8,739 nucleotides of DNA from Candidatus Omnitrophota bacterium (GTDB taxonomy: Bacteria; Omnitrophota; Gorgyraeia; Gygaellales; Profunditerraquicolaceae). Positions 1 to 6,698 of the stretch are shown piece after piece. The DNA is taken from contig JAHKBC010000051.1 in assembly GCA_018825725.1 (NCBI GenBank), positions 1-8,739 on the forward strand, given 5' to 3'. Every line of letters begins with the position of its first letter. The first letter of the stretch is position 1. The notes beneath the pieces were generated by a model. That model was not told the origin of the DNA. It did no database searches and worked only from the letters and a program-made list of their open reading frames with translations. Both the position numbers and the translations under genes were made by a program.

Positions 1-1
1 C

Positions 2-133
2 AGTGAAGCAAAAAGCTTCCTGGTAAAGGTCTTTTCGGTACTGGATAAAGCCGCCAAGAAAAAGGTTATTCACCCTAATCTGGCTAGCCGTAAAAAAAGC
101 CGTTTAGCCAAGAGCCTGTCTAAATCCGCATAA
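2..133 (+). CDS. rpsT: 30S ribosomal protein bS20, C-terminal 43 residues (5' end outside window)
   Basis: The open frame from base 2 to the TAA at 131-133 encodes a Lys/Ala/Ser-rich tail. It contains VLDKAAKKKVIHPNLASRKK followed by SRLAKSLSKSA, which matches the conserved C-terminal helix of ribosomal protein bS20 (family consensus close to DKAAKKGVIHKNTAARKKSRL). bS20 is a primary 16S rRNA-binding protein of the small subunit. The start codon lies left of the window; the full protein is normally about 85-90 residues, so roughly half is present. It is the only + strand gene here. Its last 30 bases overlap the end of holA, which converges from the other strand, so no intergenic terminator exists between them. 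Identification rests on the family signature and is secure. Confidence 0.93.
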   Translation, partial: SEAKSFLVKVFSVLDKAAKKKVIHPNLASRKKSRLAKSLSKSA

Positions 134-778
134 ACTAATAATTAATTTTTCCAGGGCAAAGGACGGCTTCAGCCTTCCTCTCTTAATTGCCAGGTCACAC
201 TTAAGTAAATAAGCAATCTTTCTCTTTAATTCCTGCGGGTTGTCAATTAAGCGTTCCCAATTTGACCTCAACGCCCCTAAAATCCATTCCGCCCTTTCTC
301 CTTGCGCTAAAAGCTGATGTAAAACCCTGAGGCTGTTGGCGGCTTGCCTCAAGCCTATTAACCTGATTAGCTCAAAAATATTAGGCTGATATGCCTGGTT
401 AAAACGCGAAACCTGGGCATAGGCTGAGATATTTTTTATAAAATCATCCCGCGGGTCGTACCTATCCAAATCCATTACCAAGAGCACCTTTGTATTGGGC
501 TGGCGCGCATATAAAATAATAAATTCCCGGAGCTCTTTTTTTAAGTTCTGGGCATTTCTAATTAAAACTATCCTATGCGATGAATTAAGCGGCAGAAAAA
601 GCAATTTTTCCTGAAGAGTTTTTAAAGTAAGGTCTTTATCTCCGGCGTAGAGGGTATCCAAATTAAAGGAGCGGTTTTTTCCCGGGAGGTATTTATCCTT
701 TAGGCGGGCAAGTTGAAGATCCTTGGAGCTCGCATCTTCTCCTGTGAAGATATAAACAAAAGGGTCATTCTTTACCAT
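104..778 (-). CDS. holA: DNA polymerase III subunit delta (HolA-like), short form
   Basis: A 224-residue protein similar to the delta subunit of the clamp loader, which opens the beta sliding clamp at replication forks. Residues about 7-127 look like the N-terminal domain: FVYIFTGEDA, then RIVLIRNAQNL, then TKVLLVMDLDRYDPRDDFIK and a terminal beta strand VSRF. The family usually has about 330-340 residues. Here the protein passes directly from the VSRF strand to a helical segment (IFELIRLIGL ... LRVLHQLLAQGERAEWILGALRSNW) that resembles the C-terminal collar domain, so the middle lid domain of roughly 80-90 residues appears absent. The start ATG at 778 overlaps the end of lptE by 7 bases and has only a weak purine-rich ribosome site, suggesting translational coupling. 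Context supports the call, because lptE-holA is a conserved pair and rpsT is a frequent neighbour. The assignment is firm on context and moderate on sequence. Confidence 0.84.
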   Translation of the reverse strand: MVKNDPFVYIFTGEDASSKDLQLARLKDKYLPGKNRSFNLDTLYAGDKDLTLKTLQEKLLFLPLNSSHRIVLIRNAQNLKKELREFIILYARQPNTKVLLVMDLDRYDPRDDFIKNISAYAQVSRFNQAYQPNIFELIRLIGLRQAANSLRVLHQLLAQGERAEWILGALRSNWERLIDNPQELKRKIAYLLKCDLAIKRGRLKPSFALEKLIISLCGFRQALG

Positions 779-1353
779 TCTTCTACTGTGCGTTCAACAA
801 TGCGGCGGGCAAGATCCGTAACCGCATCAGTGACTGCGGTATTTTCGGATTTTCTTACTACATTTCCGGGGGCAAAACTCGTATAGTAGGTAGAGTCTCC
901 GGTAAAGCTGTTTTCCTGCCAGACTACTTTTTTCTCCCGGTTATCCCAAAGCTCCAAATTCACTGCAACCAAAACCCTATATTCTTCTACTTCGTTATTA
1001 TCGCTGGTCCAGCGTACTGGCTCACGCCGAAAATCAACTAACTCCCCGCTTAAAACGACATCTGAGGATTCGGAATTAACAGGCTTAAGATTTCCGTCAA
1101 AAAGGAATTTATTGATAGTGCCCCTGGTTATTTCAGTCTCCAAGGCAGGACGGTAAATTTTATACTTATTGCCCGTATCTATTTCCTGGGTTATATCGAT
1201 TTTATTCACAAAAGGTTTAATGTAGATGGTGCGGAATTTAGTCGAGACTAGAGAACGGGTAGTATAGCCGCAACCGGAAAAAAAAGTAACTAGTAAAAAA
1301 CAACTGGTAACTAGTGATAAAAGACTCCTCTTTAAAAAAGCGGCTTTGTTCAT
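772..1353 (-). CDS. lptE: LPS-assembly lipoprotein LptE
   Basis: A 193-residue lipoprotein. A basic N-terminus (KRS) is followed by a hydrophobic stretch and a lipobox-like FSGC ending at Cys28, then GYTTRSL, the CGYTxR beginning typical of LptE. The body has TIYIKPFVNK, LETEITRGTINKFLFDG (the usual amphipathic helix after the first strands), DVVLSGELVDFRREPVRW and repeated beta strands ending in a long C-terminal helix (AVTDAVTDLARRIVERTVEEW). In known systems LptE plugs the LptD barrel and helps deliver lipopolysaccharide to the outer leaflet, so a gram-negative envelope is implied. The ATG at 1353 is preceded by a GGAG about 8 bases upstream and overlaps the TPR gene stop in an ATGA tetranucleotide (1353-1350). 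The 3' end overlaps holA by 7 bases. The residue at -3 of the lipobox is Phe rather than Leu, which is unusual but tolerable. Confidence 0.86.
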   Translation of the reverse strand: MNKAAFLKRSLLSLVTSCFLLVTFFSGCGYTTRSLVSTKFRTIYIKPFVNKIDITQEIDTGNKYKIYRPALETEITRGTINKFLFDGNLKPVNSESSDVVLSGELVDFRREPVRWTSDNNEVEEYRVLVAVNLELWDNREKKVVWQENSFTGDSTYYTSFAPGNVVRKSENTAVTDAVTDLARRIVERTVEEW

Positions 1354-2288
1354 TTCTTCTTCTCCATAATCCGCAGTCGCTCAAAGGATTTTACCGCCCA
1401 CGTACTCTCCCGCTGGTTGTTGATAATACCCATATAGTAGAGCCGGGCCGATTGATCCTGCTTCTGCTTTTCATAGAATCTTGCAATGTTAAAATTACTC
1501 TCAGCTTCTTTTTCCTTGAGCTGACTTATATTCTTTTTCGCCTCCTCGGAAAGAATAGCTTCTGGATGCTCTTTGACAAAAGCTTCAAACTTATCCTTAG
1601 CTGCCTCGGCTGCCCCTTGGTCATAATCTGAGCCGCGCGACAAAGCCGCCTGTACAGAGGCAAGTTGGAATTCCGCCGCACCCGCCCATTCGCTACCTGG
1701 ATAATTCTTGATAACCTTACCAAAGGCCTCTTCAGCCTCATAATAACGTAAATAGCCCTTCAAAACCAGTCCTAATTTATATTGAGCATGAGGAGCAAAT
1801 GGTCCGTAAGTAGAATTTTCTACTATCTTACCCAGAATCTCAATTGCCGGATTTTCTACAGGGATAATCCCTAAAACCTTGCGTTTCTGGCCCGATATAA
1901 AAGATTCGGCGATCTTGAATTCTCTCTGGATTATTTCGCCAATTCTCTCCGAGAATGGATACGTATCAATAACCTTTTGGTAAGCAAGGTAGGCTTCGTA
2001 GATCCGGTTCTGTTCTTCATCAATTAAGCCCAAATAGTATTGCGCCTCTGAAGCTTCCAGGGATTTAGGGTAGCTTTTGAGGAGTTTCTTAAATTCCTTT
2101 CTGGCTTGGTCGTATTTTTTACCGCTATAAAAACCCTTGGCGTGCTCGAACTGACCCTTGGGATCAGGCTTAGGCTCATTCTTAGGATTAACCCACTTAC
2201 CGGATTTAGGTGTCCAGAGCCAATAACTATAGGCAGGATTAACAGTCAAACCAAATAATACGATTAAAATAATAATTGTCTTTTTCAT
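1350..2288 (-). CDS. BamD/YfiO-like tetratricopeptide-repeat envelope protein
   Basis: A 312-residue exported TPR protein. The chosen ATG at 2288 begins a clean signal peptide (MKKTIIILIVLFGLTVNPAYS), cut before YW. A longer frame opening with TTG at 2327 would put a hydrophilic stretch ahead of the signal, and that TTG is part of a -35 box. After a YWLWTPKSGKWVNPK segment come TPR-like helical pairs: residues about 46-75 (FEHAKGFYSGKKYDQARKEF), 79-112, 165-200 (AQYKLGLVLKGYLRYYEAEE), 205-245 and 262-292. Spacing and the AQYYLGL-type motifs resemble BamD/YfiO, which works with BamA in beta-barrel insertion. There is no lipobox cysteine, so unlike classical BamD it would not be lipid-anchored. 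It starts the TPR-lptE-holA group, sharing ATGA with lptE. A general TPR scaffold role cannot be excluded, so no symbol is given. Confidence 0.82.
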   Translation of the reverse strand: MKKTIIILIVLFGLTVNPAYSYWLWTPKSGKWVNPKNEPKPDPKGQFEHAKGFYSGKKYDQARKEFKKLLKSYPKSLEASEAQYYLGLIDEEQNRIYEAYLAYQKVIDTYPFSERIGEIIQREFKIAESFISGQKRKVLGIIPVENPAIEILGKIVENSTYGPFAPHAQYKLGLVLKGYLRYYEAEEAFGKVIKNYPGSEWAGAAEFQLASVQAALSRGSDYDQGAAEAAKDKFEAFVKEHPEAILSEEAKKNISQLKEKEAESNFNIARFYEKQKQDQSARLYYMGIINNQRESTWAVKSFERLRIMEKKK

Positions 2289-2298
2289 GGTATTTTTA

Positions 2299-2327
2299 AC
2301 TTTAACATAAGGCATATGTTTTGTCAA
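2299..2327 (-). promoter_or_regulatory. Predicted promoter of the TPR-lptE-holA operon
   Basis: Read on the - strand, a perfect -35 TTGACA (2327-2322) is followed by a 17-base spacer and a -10 TAAAGT (2304-2299, four of six consensus bases). Only 10 bases lie between the -10 box and the ATG at 2288, and no Shine-Dalgarno is present. Transcription would begin about 4 bases before the start codon. It lies in the 66-base gap after comEC. Predicted from sequence only. Confidence 0.5.
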
Positions 2328-2354
2328 TTGAATTAAAGGCTAGCTACAGGAACA

Positions 2355-3737
2355 CTAAAATAAAAAGTAGGCGCCGGGAAGTTCTATTAAAAGACTGTTA
2401 ACCTTAAGCAGGACAAGAACTATCAGTTCAATCGCAGTAACAAAAGGTAGGGTCAAAAAAGGCAGAACAAATGCCACGAACAATAACCCGAAACCAGCCA
2501 AAATAATAAAAGAGGCCAGGGGGACTATTATCATATTAGCTATTACGGTTACAGGGCTGAATACCTTGAAGTAGAAAAAAATAAGTATGCTGGTTACAGA
2601 CCAGGCTGAGAATGAAATTAAAGCCGAGTTTGCAAGGCACCCTAGAACCCTGGGCTTCAATTTATCTGACTGAAAGATTTTTTTTAGCCGAGGATAAAAA
2701 GCGACTATGGCTAAAACACTAGAGAAGGAAAGCTGGAACCCGATATCAAACAATTGTCCGGGATTATACAAGAGTATGCATAGGGCTGCCAGCCCCAGAG
2801 AATTATAGATATCCGGCTCCCTATTCGTAAACGCTCCCAGGATAAAAAATATGCACATTACCGTAGCCCTTACCACCGGCACAGATGCGCCGGTAACCAA
2901 ACAATAAAAAACTAAAAAAGGAAGAACAATTAACAGCCGCGCGCGCCTTTTTATCCCAATGATCTTTAAAAATAATTCCAGGAAGAAATAGACTATCCCG
3001 ACATGAAAACCACTGACTACAAGAATATGCAGAGTGCCGGATTTCATCATTAATCTGTTCACATGCCAGGGCAAACCCCTTCTATCACCCAAAACCATAG
3101 CCTGCAAAATTGCCCCTGCCACGGGAGACATTTTTCTTAAGAGAAGCTCCCTTATCTTTCCTTGAGAGGTTATAATAAACCTTTTAGCCCAAAATCCACC
3201 GTGAGAACCTAACTTTTCACAATCAGAGCTTTTTTCAACATTAAACAAAAAAATGGGACGGCGGCTATATAAAAAGTTTGCCCTGCGCAATCTACCCTTC
3301 AAAACAAGTTCGTCTCCATATTGAAGGCGTATTTTATTCCTTAAGCAGACTCGGATAAGCCCGCAACTAGTTAATGCATAATTATCCCTCCCGGTAGCCA
3401 AGGTATCTAATAGAAAATAAACTCTTCCCCTCTTCTCCAGTGGCTGGTCAAAAATTATTCCTTTTATGATAAAGCAACCCTTTTTATACTCTCGTATTAT
3501 ATTATTGATATGCCTTCTGGGTAAATACGCGTAATTCATAAAAATTAGCGCCCCCAAAAGAAAGAAGGATACAAAAGACAAGAAGTTGGAAATTAAGGCT
3601 CTTTTTATTACTAAAGTCAGGATTATGACTATACAGGAAAGGAGTACAAAAACTACCACCCATGACGCGCTCAAGAATCTGGCCACAGTTATACCCAGGC
3701 CAAAAAGAATAGCCAGCCAAAATAAAGAATGCTGCAT
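2355..3737 (-). CDS. comEC: ComEC/Rec2-family competence membrane protein, without C-terminal hydrolase domain
   Basis: A 460-residue polytopic membrane protein. Residues 1-70 are hydrophobic helices (DUF4131-like N-terminus). Residues about 85-170 form a beta-rich soluble segment (CFIIKGIIFDQP ... YGDELVLKGRLR), as in the OB-like domain of ComEC. Then come the hallmark sequences LGDRRGLP (217-224), HILVVSGFHVG (237-247) and VTGASVPVVRATVM (281-294), followed by further membrane helices to the C-terminus. ComEC forms the inner-membrane channel for single-stranded DNA during natural transformation. Full-length homologues of about 750 residues carry a C-terminal metallo-beta-lactamase-like domain; here the protein stops after the competence domain with a genuine TAG and no hydrolase-like frame follows. 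The ATG at 3737 lies 1 base after the comEA stop and has no clear Shine-Dalgarno, implying coupling to comEA. Confidence 0.88.
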   Translation of the reverse strand: MQHSLFWLAILFGLGITVARFLSASWVVVFVLLSCIVIILTLVIKRALISNFLSFVSFFLLGALIFMNYAYLPRRHINNIIREYKKGCFIIKGIIFDQPLEKRGRVYFLLDTLATGRDNYALTSCGLIRVCLRNKIRLQYGDELVLKGRLRRANFLYSRRPIFLFNVEKSSDCEKLGSHGGFWAKRFIITSQGKIRELLLRKMSPVAGAILQAMVLGDRRGLPWHVNRLMMKSGTLHILVVSGFHVGIVYFFLELFLKIIGIKRRARLLIVLPFLVFYCLVTGASVPVVRATVMCIFFILGAFTNREPDIYNSLGLAALCILLYNPGQLFDIGFQLSFSSVLAIVAFYPRLKKIFQSDKLKPRVLGCLANSALISFSAWSVTSILIFFYFKVFSPVTVIANMIIVPLASFIILAGFGLLFVAFVLPFLTLPFVTAIELIVLVLLKVNSLLIELPGAYFLF

Positions 3738-3738
3738 T

Positions 3739-4068
3739 TTATCGGATTATCAAGGAATCTTTTAATCTATCAAACCTGAACCTGGTTATGCCTTTGATAT
3801 TCATTAATTGCTCGATATCCTTGAAACTCCCATTCTCTCTACGGTAAGAGATGATTCTTTCAGCCAGTTTCTCGCCTATACCGGGAACCTCGCAAAGTTC
3901 ATCTTTGCCTGCCTGGTTAAGGTTAAATTTCCCAATATTTTTAGTAAACATCTCTATTCTTTGCGGCAATAAATTTATTTTCCTGAATAAATCTACTCCT
4001 ATTGAAAGTAGACAGATAATGATAAGGAAGATTACGGCTCTTTTTTCCTGCTCGGTAAGAAAAAACAT
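3739..4068 (-). CDS. comEA: ComEA-like helix-hairpin-helix DNA-binding protein
   Basis: A 109-residue protein with one N-terminal membrane helix (about residues 11-26, AVIFLIIICLLSIGV) and a C-terminal tandem helix-hairpin-helix domain. The latter starts at about residue 48 with FNLNQAGKDELCEVPGIGEK, continues with AERIISYRRENGSF, and has a second hairpin around LMNIKGI. This is the standard ComEA signature (N-x-A, L-x-x-x-PGIG, A-x-x-I-x-x-R-x-x-x-G-x-F). ComEA binds double-stranded DNA at the membrane and hands it to ComEC, the next gene. It lacks the longer N-terminal SLBB-type region of Bacillus ComEA, as is common in gram-negative versions. The ATG at 4068 has a strong AAGGGAGGGG ribosome site a few bases upstream. 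It lies 134 bases after leuS; no convincing promoter is seen in that gap. Confidence 0.9.
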   Translation of the reverse strand: MFFLTEQEKRAVIFLIIICLLSIGVDLFRKINLLPQRIEMFTKNIGKFNLNQAGKDELCEVPGIGEKLAERIISYRRENGSFKDIEQLMNIKGITRFRFDRLKDSLIIR

Positions 4069-4133
4069 AACCCCTCCCTTATTATCGGCAATAAACCTAT
4101 AATCCTTCTTTGATAGGGACGGCCAAACAGGGC

Positions 4134-4154
4134 GCGTCTATTTATAATAGACGC
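4134..4154. repeat. Perfect 9-bp hairpin between leuS and comEA
   Basis: The arms GCGTCTATT and AATAGACGC enclose a 3-base loop. The hairpin sits in the 134-base gap between the leuS stop and the comEA start. On the - strand it is not followed by a T-run (the next bases are GCCCTG), so it is a poor intrinsic terminator. It could slow or protect the transcript between leuS and comEA. The remainder of the gap shows no coding potential. Confidence 0.6.
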
Positions 4155-4202
4155 AATATTTAGGGCTTTCTAACCGGATTTTTTACTAATAAGGCAAGAG
4201 AA

Positions 4203-6698
4203 TTAAATTACGATATTCACCAGCTTCTTGGGGATGTAAATAAAATTACGGATGGGCTTATCTTGGAGCCAGGGCTTGAGCTTATCATCAGCAAGAATTA
4301 GACTACGCAGCTCTACCTCGGCAATCTCAACGCTGATGTCCATGCGTGAACGTACTTTACCGTTTACCTGCACCACAATAGTTACTCTAGACTCAAGCAA
4401 GAATTCAGGATTATATTTTGGCCAGGGGGCCTTTGTAATAGTCCCCTTATTTCCCAATACCTCCCAGAGCTCCTCTGAGAAATGCGGAGTAAATGGAGAG
4501 AGCATAATAATCAAATTAGTAAAAACATTCCTGTCTGCTCCATGCCGATAGATGGCGTTTACAAATTCCATAAGGGCCGCTATAGCCGTATTAAATTTAA
4601 AATGCTCTATATCCTCAGTAACCCTCTTAATTGTTTTGTGCATTACTTTCATCAATAATAGCCCAACTTCATCTTTTTCCCGCCGAGCATCTCCTACGCT
4701 ATGGCGGGACCCCGCCTTCTCTTTAGAAAAATCGGCGCAAAGATTATCATGAATACGCCAGACACGGTTCAAGAATTTATAGGCACCCTCTATGCCCCGA
4801 TCATCCCACTCCAATTCTGTTTCCGGAGGAGCGGCAAAAAGGATAAACAACCTTAAGGTATCCGCGCCATATTTAGTAATAATAGAATCGGGATCAATAA
4901 TATTGCCCCGAGACTTAGACATTACTTCGCCGTCTTTTAAGACCATGCCCTGGGTAAGTAAACGGGTAAAAGGCTCATCTCCTGTATCAGCAGACCCGCC
5001 TTTATCAGAGAAATCTATCATACCCAAATCCTTAAAAAATTTGGTAAAGAAACGCGAATACAATAAATGCAGGATAGCATGCTCTATACCGCCGATGTAT
5101 TGGTCAACCGGCATCCAGTATTTAGCTTCAATTGTATCAAAAGGAGATTGGGAATAATTAGCAGAACAGAACCTCAGGAAATACCATGAGGAGTCAAAGA
5201 AGGTGGCCATGGTATCAGTTTCCCGTCGGGAAGGAGCATGGCAAATCGGACATTTAACCTCGACAAATTCTTTAACCTTTCCCAAAGGGCTTCCGCCTTC
5301 TCCGGTGAAAGGCGCATCCTTAGGTAACTCTACCGGCAAATCTTTATAGGGCACAGAAACTATGCCGCATTTTTTACAATAAATTACCGGAATAGGCGTG
5401 CCCCAATAACGCTGGCGCGAGATTAACCAATCGCGCAGGCGCCAATGGGTCTGGATTTTCCCAATACTTTGTTCTTGCATCCATTGGGCCATCTTTATTT
5501 TTGCTTGCTGATTAGCCAGACCGTTAAACTGTCCGGAGTTAACCTGTACTCCTTCACCCTCATAGGCCTCGGTCATTTCATCCGTGGACTGTGGACTGTG
5601 GACTGTGGACTGAATAACTATACGCATAGGCAGCTTGTGCTCTTTGGCAAATAAAAAATCCCGTTGATCATGCGCGGGAACAGCCATAATTGCGCCTGTG
5701 CCATATTCCATTAAAACATAATCGGCAATCCAAATCGGAATCTTCTCGTTATTAACCGGGTTAATCGCATAACTGCCGGTAAAAACTCCTTCTTTTTTCA
5801 CATCATCACTGGAGCGCATAACCTTACTCTCTTTGACTACTTTAGCGATAAATTTCAAAATCTCTTTTTCCTGAAGTCTACCCTTGATAATCTCCTTAAC
5901 TAGAGGGTGTTCCGGGGCCAGGACAACATAAGTAGCGCCGAAAATTGTATCTACGCGAGTGGTAAAAACAGAAATTGTCTTACTGCTTTCATCTAAGCGA
6001 AAATATATATCTACCCCCTGACTCTTACCAATCCAATTTTGCTGCATAGCAATAACCCGCTGAGGCCACTCTTTGAGCTGCTCCAAATCCTCAAGCAACC
6101 TCTCTTTATAATCAGTAATCTTTAAATACCACTGCTCCAGATCCTTTTGCTCAACCTGAGTATGGCATCGCCAGCAACCACCTTCAATCACCTCTTCATT
6201 AGCCAATGTAGTGTAACAAGAAGAACACCAGTTTACGTTTGAGGCTTTTCGGTAAGCCAGTCCTTTTTCCAACATCTTCAGGAATATCCATTGGTTCCAT
6301 TTATAATAATCACTGTCGCAAGTAGAAATCTCCCGGTTCCAGTCATAGGAAAAACCCATTTTTTTTAGTTCTTCTTTCATCCAATGGATACACTTATGCG
6401 TCCAGACATCAGGCTTGGTCTTATTTTTAATGGCCGCGTTTTCTGCTGGTTGGCCAAAGGCATCAAAGCCCATAGGATGCATTACATTAAACCCCTGCAT
6501 GCTTTTAAAGCGCGCTAAAACATCCACAATAGTGTAATTACGCACATGGCCCATGTGAATTTTACCCGAAGGATAAGGAAACATCTCCAGGGAATAAAAT
6601 TTTGGCTTATCTGCAGATACATCGGCCTTAAAAATCTTATTCTTCTCCCAATATCTCTGCCACTTAATTTCTATCTCTTTATGATTGTATTCTGCCAA
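4203..6698 (-). CDS. leuS: Leucyl-tRNA synthetase
   Basis: An 831-residue class I aminoacyl-tRNA synthetase that attaches leucine to tRNA-Leu. The HIGH motif is HMGH at 48-51 (in PYPSGKIHMGH). Zinc-type cysteines occur at WCSSC/CWRC (158-178) and at YCKKC/CPIC (440-486). The CP1 editing domain has TTRVDTIFG (246-254) and GTGAIMAVPAHDQRDF (333-348, with the conserved Asp). The KMSKS loop reads VMSKS (592-596), and the anticodon-binding and C-terminal VQVNGKVR parts are complete. The start is TTG at 6698: it lies directly after, and in frame with, the nfo stop TAA, so no upstream start is possible, and GGGAGG lies 4 bases before it. The N-terminus AEYNHKEIEIKWQ fits the family. Three variable loops hold repeat-like inserts (residues about 363-372, 566-575, 661-674), listed separately. 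Identity is certain. Confidence 0.98.
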   Translation of the reverse strand: MAEYNHKEIEIKWQRYWEKNKIFKADVSADKPKFYSLEMFPYPSGKIHMGHVRNYTIVDVLARFKSMQGFNVMHPMGFDAFGQPAENAAIKNKTKPDVWTHKCIHWMKEELKKMGFSYDWNREISTCDSDYYKWNQWIFLKMLEKGLAYRKASNVNWCSSCYTTLANEEVIEGGCWRCHTQVEQKDLEQWYLKITDYKERLLEDLEQLKEWPQRVIAMQQNWIGKSQGVDIYFRLDESSKTISVFTTRVDTIFGATYVVLAPEHPLVKEIIKGRLQEKEILKFIAKVVKESKVMRSSDDVKKEGVFTGSYAINPVNNEKIPIWIADYVLMEYGTGAIMAVPAHDQRDFLFAKEHKLPMRIVIQSTVHSPQSTDEMTEAYEGEGVQVNSGQFNGLANQQAKIKMAQWMQEQSIGKIQTHWRLRDWLISRQRYWGTPIPVIYCKKCGIVSVPYKDLPVELPKDAPFTGEGGSPLGKVKEFVEVKCPICHAPSRRETDTMATFFDSSWYFLRFCSANYSQSPFDTIEAKYWMPVDQYIGGIEHAILHLLYSRFFTKFFKDLGMIDFSDKGGSADTGDEPFTRLLTQGMVLKDGEVMSKSRGNIIDPDSIITKYGADTLRLFILFAAPPETELEWDDRGIEGAYKFLNRVWRIHDNLCADFSKEKAGSRHSVGDARREKDEVGLLLMKVMHKTIKRVTEDIEHFKFNTAIAALMEFVNAIYRHGADRNVFTNLIIMLSPFTPHFSEELWEVLGNKGTITKAPWPKYNPEFLLESRVTIVVQVNGKVRSRMDISVEIAEVELRSLILADDKLKPWLQDKPIRNFIYIPKKLVNIVI
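4679..4716 (-). repeat. GC-rich palindromic insert in leuS, copy A
   Basis: On the + strand this reads CCCGCC, 18 bases, GGCGGG, AC, CCCGCC, so GGCGGG can pair with either neighbour, giving alternative hairpins. On the coding strand it begins GGCGGGGTCCCGCC and passes through AGCGTAGGAGATG. It encodes residues about 661-674 (K-A-G-S-R-H-S-V-G-D-A-R-R-E) in the variable linker before the anticodon-binding domain, where homologues tolerate length changes. It is GC-rich compared with the surrounding gene. It resembles the insert at 4976-5003. Confidence 0.6.
4976..5003 (-). repeat. Related GC-rich insert in leuS, copy B (degenerate)
   Basis: The coding strand reads AAA-GGC-GGG-TCT-GCT-GAT-ACA-GGA-GAT and encodes K-G-G-S-A-D-T-G-D (residues 566-574). 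It lies between LGMIDFSD and EPFTRLLTQGMV, where family members usually pass almost directly from LGM to the EPF motif. It shares GGCGGG-TC and GGAGAT with copy A, in the same reading frame, so both give K-[AG]-G-S ... G-D. It is judged a degenerate copy; a chance likeness is possible. Confidence 0.45.
5584..5611. repeat. Four-copy heptanucleotide tandem repeat inside leuS
   Basis: Four perfect copies of GTGGACT on the + strand (5584-5590, 5591-5597, 5598-5604, 5605-5611), which is AGTCCAC on the coding strand. Because 7 is not a multiple of 3, each copy is read in a different frame, giving Q-S-T-V-H-S-P-Q-S-T (residues 363-372). The site lies in the editing domain, in a loop between the MAVPAHDQRDF block and AYEGEG, where homologues vary in length. 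Gain or loss of one copy would shift the frame; three copies would keep it. Confidence 0.97.

Noticed and set aside
161..181. Stem-loop around GGCT-TC-AGCC just after rpsT as a possible terminator
   Set aside because: The stem is imperfect, no T-run follows, and it lies inside holA coding sequence.
592..640. Reduced length of holA as evidence for a pseudogene
   Set aside because: The frame is uninterrupted, both end domains are retained and the gene is tightly coupled to lptE. A compact functional form is more likely.
1314..1631. Open frame of 105 codons on the + strand
   Set aside because: It lies opposite the well-supported lptE and TPR genes, shows no family motif and has no ribosome site.
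4171..4182. 12-base sequence TAACCGGATTTT repeated near the nfo promoter (7563-7574)
   Set aside because: A shared 12-mer is expected about by chance in a window of this size and the two contexts do not otherwise match.
4081..4202. Promoter for comEA in the leuS-comEA gap
   Set aside because: Candidate TTGGCC and TATAGG boxes are 19 bases apart and poor matches; transcription from the nfo-leuS promoter is as likely.
4792..5157. Open frame of 121 codons on the + strand inside leuS
   Set aside because: It is an antisense shadow of the conserved leuS core; its composition follows from the LeuS codons.
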